Part shown: positions 62,094 through 64,000 of the stretch, piece after piece | Layout of the letters: each line of letters opens with the position of its first letter | Position numbering within the stretch: position 1 is the stretch's first letter | Assembly (NCBI GenBank): GCA_020632975.1 | Contig: JACKEL010000006.1 | Location: 1-64,000, forward strand | DNA: 64,000 nt | Direction: 5' to 3' | Source: Myxococcales bacterium | Lineage (GTDB): Bacteria > Myxococcota_C > UBA6777 | Translations under genes and position numbers: made by a program | The notes under the pieces: generated by a model | The model's database searches: none | The model's input: only the letters and a program-made list of their open reading frames with translations | Told to the model about the DNA's origin: nothing

Positions 62094-64000
62094 ATGACGC
62101 AAGAAGACAACAAAAAAGCCAAAGATCCTTATAAAAAGACCCTCAACCTTCCCCAGACGAAGTTCGCGATGCGCGCAAACCTCGTGCAAAACGAACCGCA
62201 GTTCCAAAAGCGGTGGGAAAAGATTCAACTCTTCTCGCGTATTCGAAGCCAAAAAGCCCCCAATGGTTCTTTTGTTTTCCACGACGGTCCTCCCTACGCA
62301 AACGGCTCGATCCACTTGGGTCACTTGCTCAACAAAGTGCTGAAAGACCTCGTCGTTCGCTCCCGAACCTTGGCGGGTTACGAAGTCAACTTTGTGCCAG
62401 GTTGGGACTGTCACGGTCTGCCCATCGAACACAAAGTCGTGCAAGAACTCGGCGAAAAAGCCCGTGAGATGGTTCCTTTGCAGATCCGCGGTCGCTGCAA
62501 AAGCTACGCAGAAAAATACATCAAGCTGCAAGCGCAACAAATGCAACGTCTCGGAACCATGGGCGATTACAGCCACCCTTACCTCACGATGGACCCTGCT
62601 TACGAAGGCGCGGTGTTGGAAGTCTTCGCCGACCTCGTACAAGAAGGTCTCGTCTATCGCGCACTGAAACCTGTCCACTGGTCGATGGCCAACCAAACCG
62701 CGTTGGCGGAAGCTGAGTTGGAATACAAAGATCGCCAAGATATCAGTGTGTACGTACTCTTCGGATTGACCGACGCAAGCGCCCTTCCTGCGGCACTCAA
62801 CGCCCCCCAAGGTGAGTCTGTCAGCCTGATGATCTGGACGACCACCCCTTGGACCTTGCCTGCAAACCTTGCGGTGGCCATCGCAGCCAACGAAGAGTAC
62901 GGACTTTACCGCTTTACCCAAGATGGCAAGACCCAGTACACCATCCTTGGTGGCGCACTCCACGAAGACGTGTTCCAAAAAGGCAAAGCGACCGATATCA
63001 CTTGCCTTGGCTCTGTCAAAGGACAAGAACTCGTCAACGCCAAGCTGCGTTACCAACATCCCTTCATCGATCGCACTGGCCCCGTGGTTTCGGCAGATTA
63101 CGTCACACTGACAGATGGTACAGGACTGGTTCACACAGCCCCAGGCCATGGTGCAGAAGACTACCAAACAGGTCTCCGCGAAGGTCTCGATATCTACTGT
63201 CCTGTCCGTGCAGACGGAACTTACGACGACAGTGTCCCCGCATGGTTGCAAGGCAAAGATATCTGGAAAGCCAATGGCGAAGTCGTCGAACACCTCCGCG
63301 AAAAAGGCAACCTGTTCCACGACCACCTCTTCTGGCACAGCTATCCACACGACTGGCGCAGCAAGACTCCCACGATCTTCCGCGCGACGGATCAATGGTT
63401 TATCGGCGTAGATCGTCCCACCCAAAGCACCAACAAGACCTTGCGCGCACTCGCGCAAGAAGCCGCAGAAGAAAAGATCCAATTTGTCCCAGAGTGGGGC
63501 AAAAACCGCTTGCGTGGGATGCTCGAATCACGCCCGGACTGGTGTATCAGCCGCCAACGCGCTTGGGGACTCCCGATCCCTGCATTCTATAACGCCGATG
63601 GTGAGGTCCTTTTGACCGCAGAGAGCGTTCGTGCAGTCGCGCGCACTGTCCGTCAAAAAGGCTCGGACTTCTGGTTCAAAGCCTCTTCTGCCGACCTTTT
63701 GGCCGACTACGATCCCAGCCAAGACAGCGAAGCACCAAGTTGGGCCAAAGAAGGCGGAAAAGACGCTCTTACCGATCTCAGCCGTTCCAACGACATCTTC
63801 GACGTATGGTTCGAGTCGGGTTCTTCGTGGAATGCTGTCTTGCGAGAGCGCAACATCGGCTACCCCGCCGATCTTTATCTCGAAGGCTCTGACCAACACC
63901 GTGGCTGGTTCCAACTCTCCTTGCTCCCTGCACTTGGCGCCACGGGACAATCCCCCTTCAAAACCGTCCTAACACACGGCTTTATGGTCGATGCAGACGG
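62094..64000 (+). CDS. ileS: Isoleucyl-tRNA synthetase (5' part, continues beyond window)
   Basis: Charges tRNA-Ile and edits Val-tRNA. The frame is open from ATG 62094 (GGAG nine bases upstream; an in-frame ATG at 62076 is possible) to the end, giving ~635 residues. The class I signature appears as PPYANGSIHLGHLLNK near residue 68-80. VPGWDCHGLPIEH, the editing-domain WTTTPWTLPANLAV, and GTGLVHTAPGHGAEDY are all present. The later DVWFESGSSW and LEGSDQHRGWF are intact. The KMSKS loop and zinc-binding tail lie outside the window. Confidence 0.97.
   Translation, partial: MTQEDNKKAKDPYKKTLNLPQTKFAMRANLVQNEPQFQKRWEKIQLFSRIRSQKAPNGSFVFHDGPPYANGSIHLGHLLNKVLKDLVVRSRTLAGYEVNFVPGWDCHGLPIEHKVVQELGEKAREMVPLQIRGRCKSYAEKYIKLQAQQMQRLGTMGDYSHPYLTMDPAYEGAVLEVFADLVQEGLVYRALKPVHWSMANQTALAEAELEYKDRQDISVYVLFGLTDASALPAALNAPQGESVSLMIWTTTPWTLPANLAVAIAANEEYGLYRFTQDGKTQYTILGGALHEDVFQKGKATDITCLGSVKGQELVNAKLRYQHPFIDRTGPVVSADYVTLTDGTGLVHTAPGHGAEDYQTGLREGLDIYCPVRADGTYDDSVPAWLQGKDIWKANGEVVEHLREKGNLFHDHLFWHSYPHDWRSKTPTIFRATDQWFIGVDRPTQSTNKTLRALAQEAAEEKIQFVPEWGKNRLRGMLESRPDWCISRQRAWGLPIPAFYNADGEVLLTAESVRAVARTVRQKGSDFWFKASSADLLADYDPSQDSEAPSWAKEGGKDALTDLSRSNDIFDVWFESGSSWNAVLRERNIGYPADLYLEGSDQHRGWFQLSLLPALGATGQSPFKTVLTHGFMVDAD

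Noticed and set aside
61290..63482. 730-codon minus-strand frame opposite the CheA-like gene end and ileS
   Set aside because: It crosses two well-supported + strand genes and the intergenic space, with no domain and no ribosome site.

Overview
The window looks like a chromosomal segment of a Gram-negative, Myxococcota-like (former deltaproteobacterial) organism of moderate GC. This is inferred from gene content, not from any database search. The signs are several eukaryotic-type Ser/Thr kinases, Cys-rich and TPR lipoproteins, an AgmX/PglI-like domain, a YlxR-YlxQ fusion, a very long IF2, a type III secretion SctV-like export gate and frequent GTG/TTG starts. I saw no tRNA, rRNA, CRISPR array, complete IS element or prophage.

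Layout. 0-6 kb: hpt, then a very large membrane-anchored protein with degenerate SIR2-like and NACHT/STAND-like regions and HEAT-type repeats. Its reading frame breaks in a CT tract and continues in a second ORF. 6-10 kb: an acyl-CoA dehydrogenase homologue lacking its catalytic base, an APH-fold kinase and a phospholipase D/cardiolipin synthase family protein. 10-20 kb: envelope and secretion genes (Cys-rich lipoproteins, SctV, a SycD-like TPR chaperone, a TPR/AgmX lipoprotein, a Cys-rich propeller-like protein). 20-22.6 kb: lgt and an unknown divergent gene. 22.8-34 kb: the conserved core, with dnaK, then rimP-nusA-ylxRQ-infB-ylxP-rbfA-nrnA-truB, preceded by a promoter and a structured leader ending in a terminator-like hairpin. 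34-35 kb: a NorE/NorF-like membrane pair behind an AT-rich region with a strong inverted repeat. 35-44.7 kb: two divergent Ser/Thr kinases, a MATE transporter with an acidic tail, an aminotransferase, RNase III and two small unknown proteins. Between the aminotransferase and RNase III lies an unusual mosaic of inverted and permuted repeats. 44.8-52 kb: a TMTC-like membrane protein, an ECF sigma/FecR pair, envelope proteins, a region with 24-bp tandem repeats and a large hairpin, and trmL. 52-62 kb: a third Ser/Thr kinase with a C-terminal anchor, an MMPL/LolA-like/DUF1302-like export trio and an orphan CheA-like kinase. The window ends inside ileS.

How the genes fit together. The core is a translation and transcription housekeeping operon. 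Around it sit envelope-export modules (lgt with its many predicted lipoprotein substrates, the MMPL trio, the SctV/SycD pair) and signalling genes (three kinases, ECF/FecR, CheA-like). The most unusual items are the degenerate SIR2-TM-NACHT-HEAT protein with its frameshift, the inverted-repeat segment upstream of rnc, the acyl-CoA dehydrogenase missing glutamate at both known catalytic positions, the orphan SctV plus chaperone, and the structured leader before rimP.
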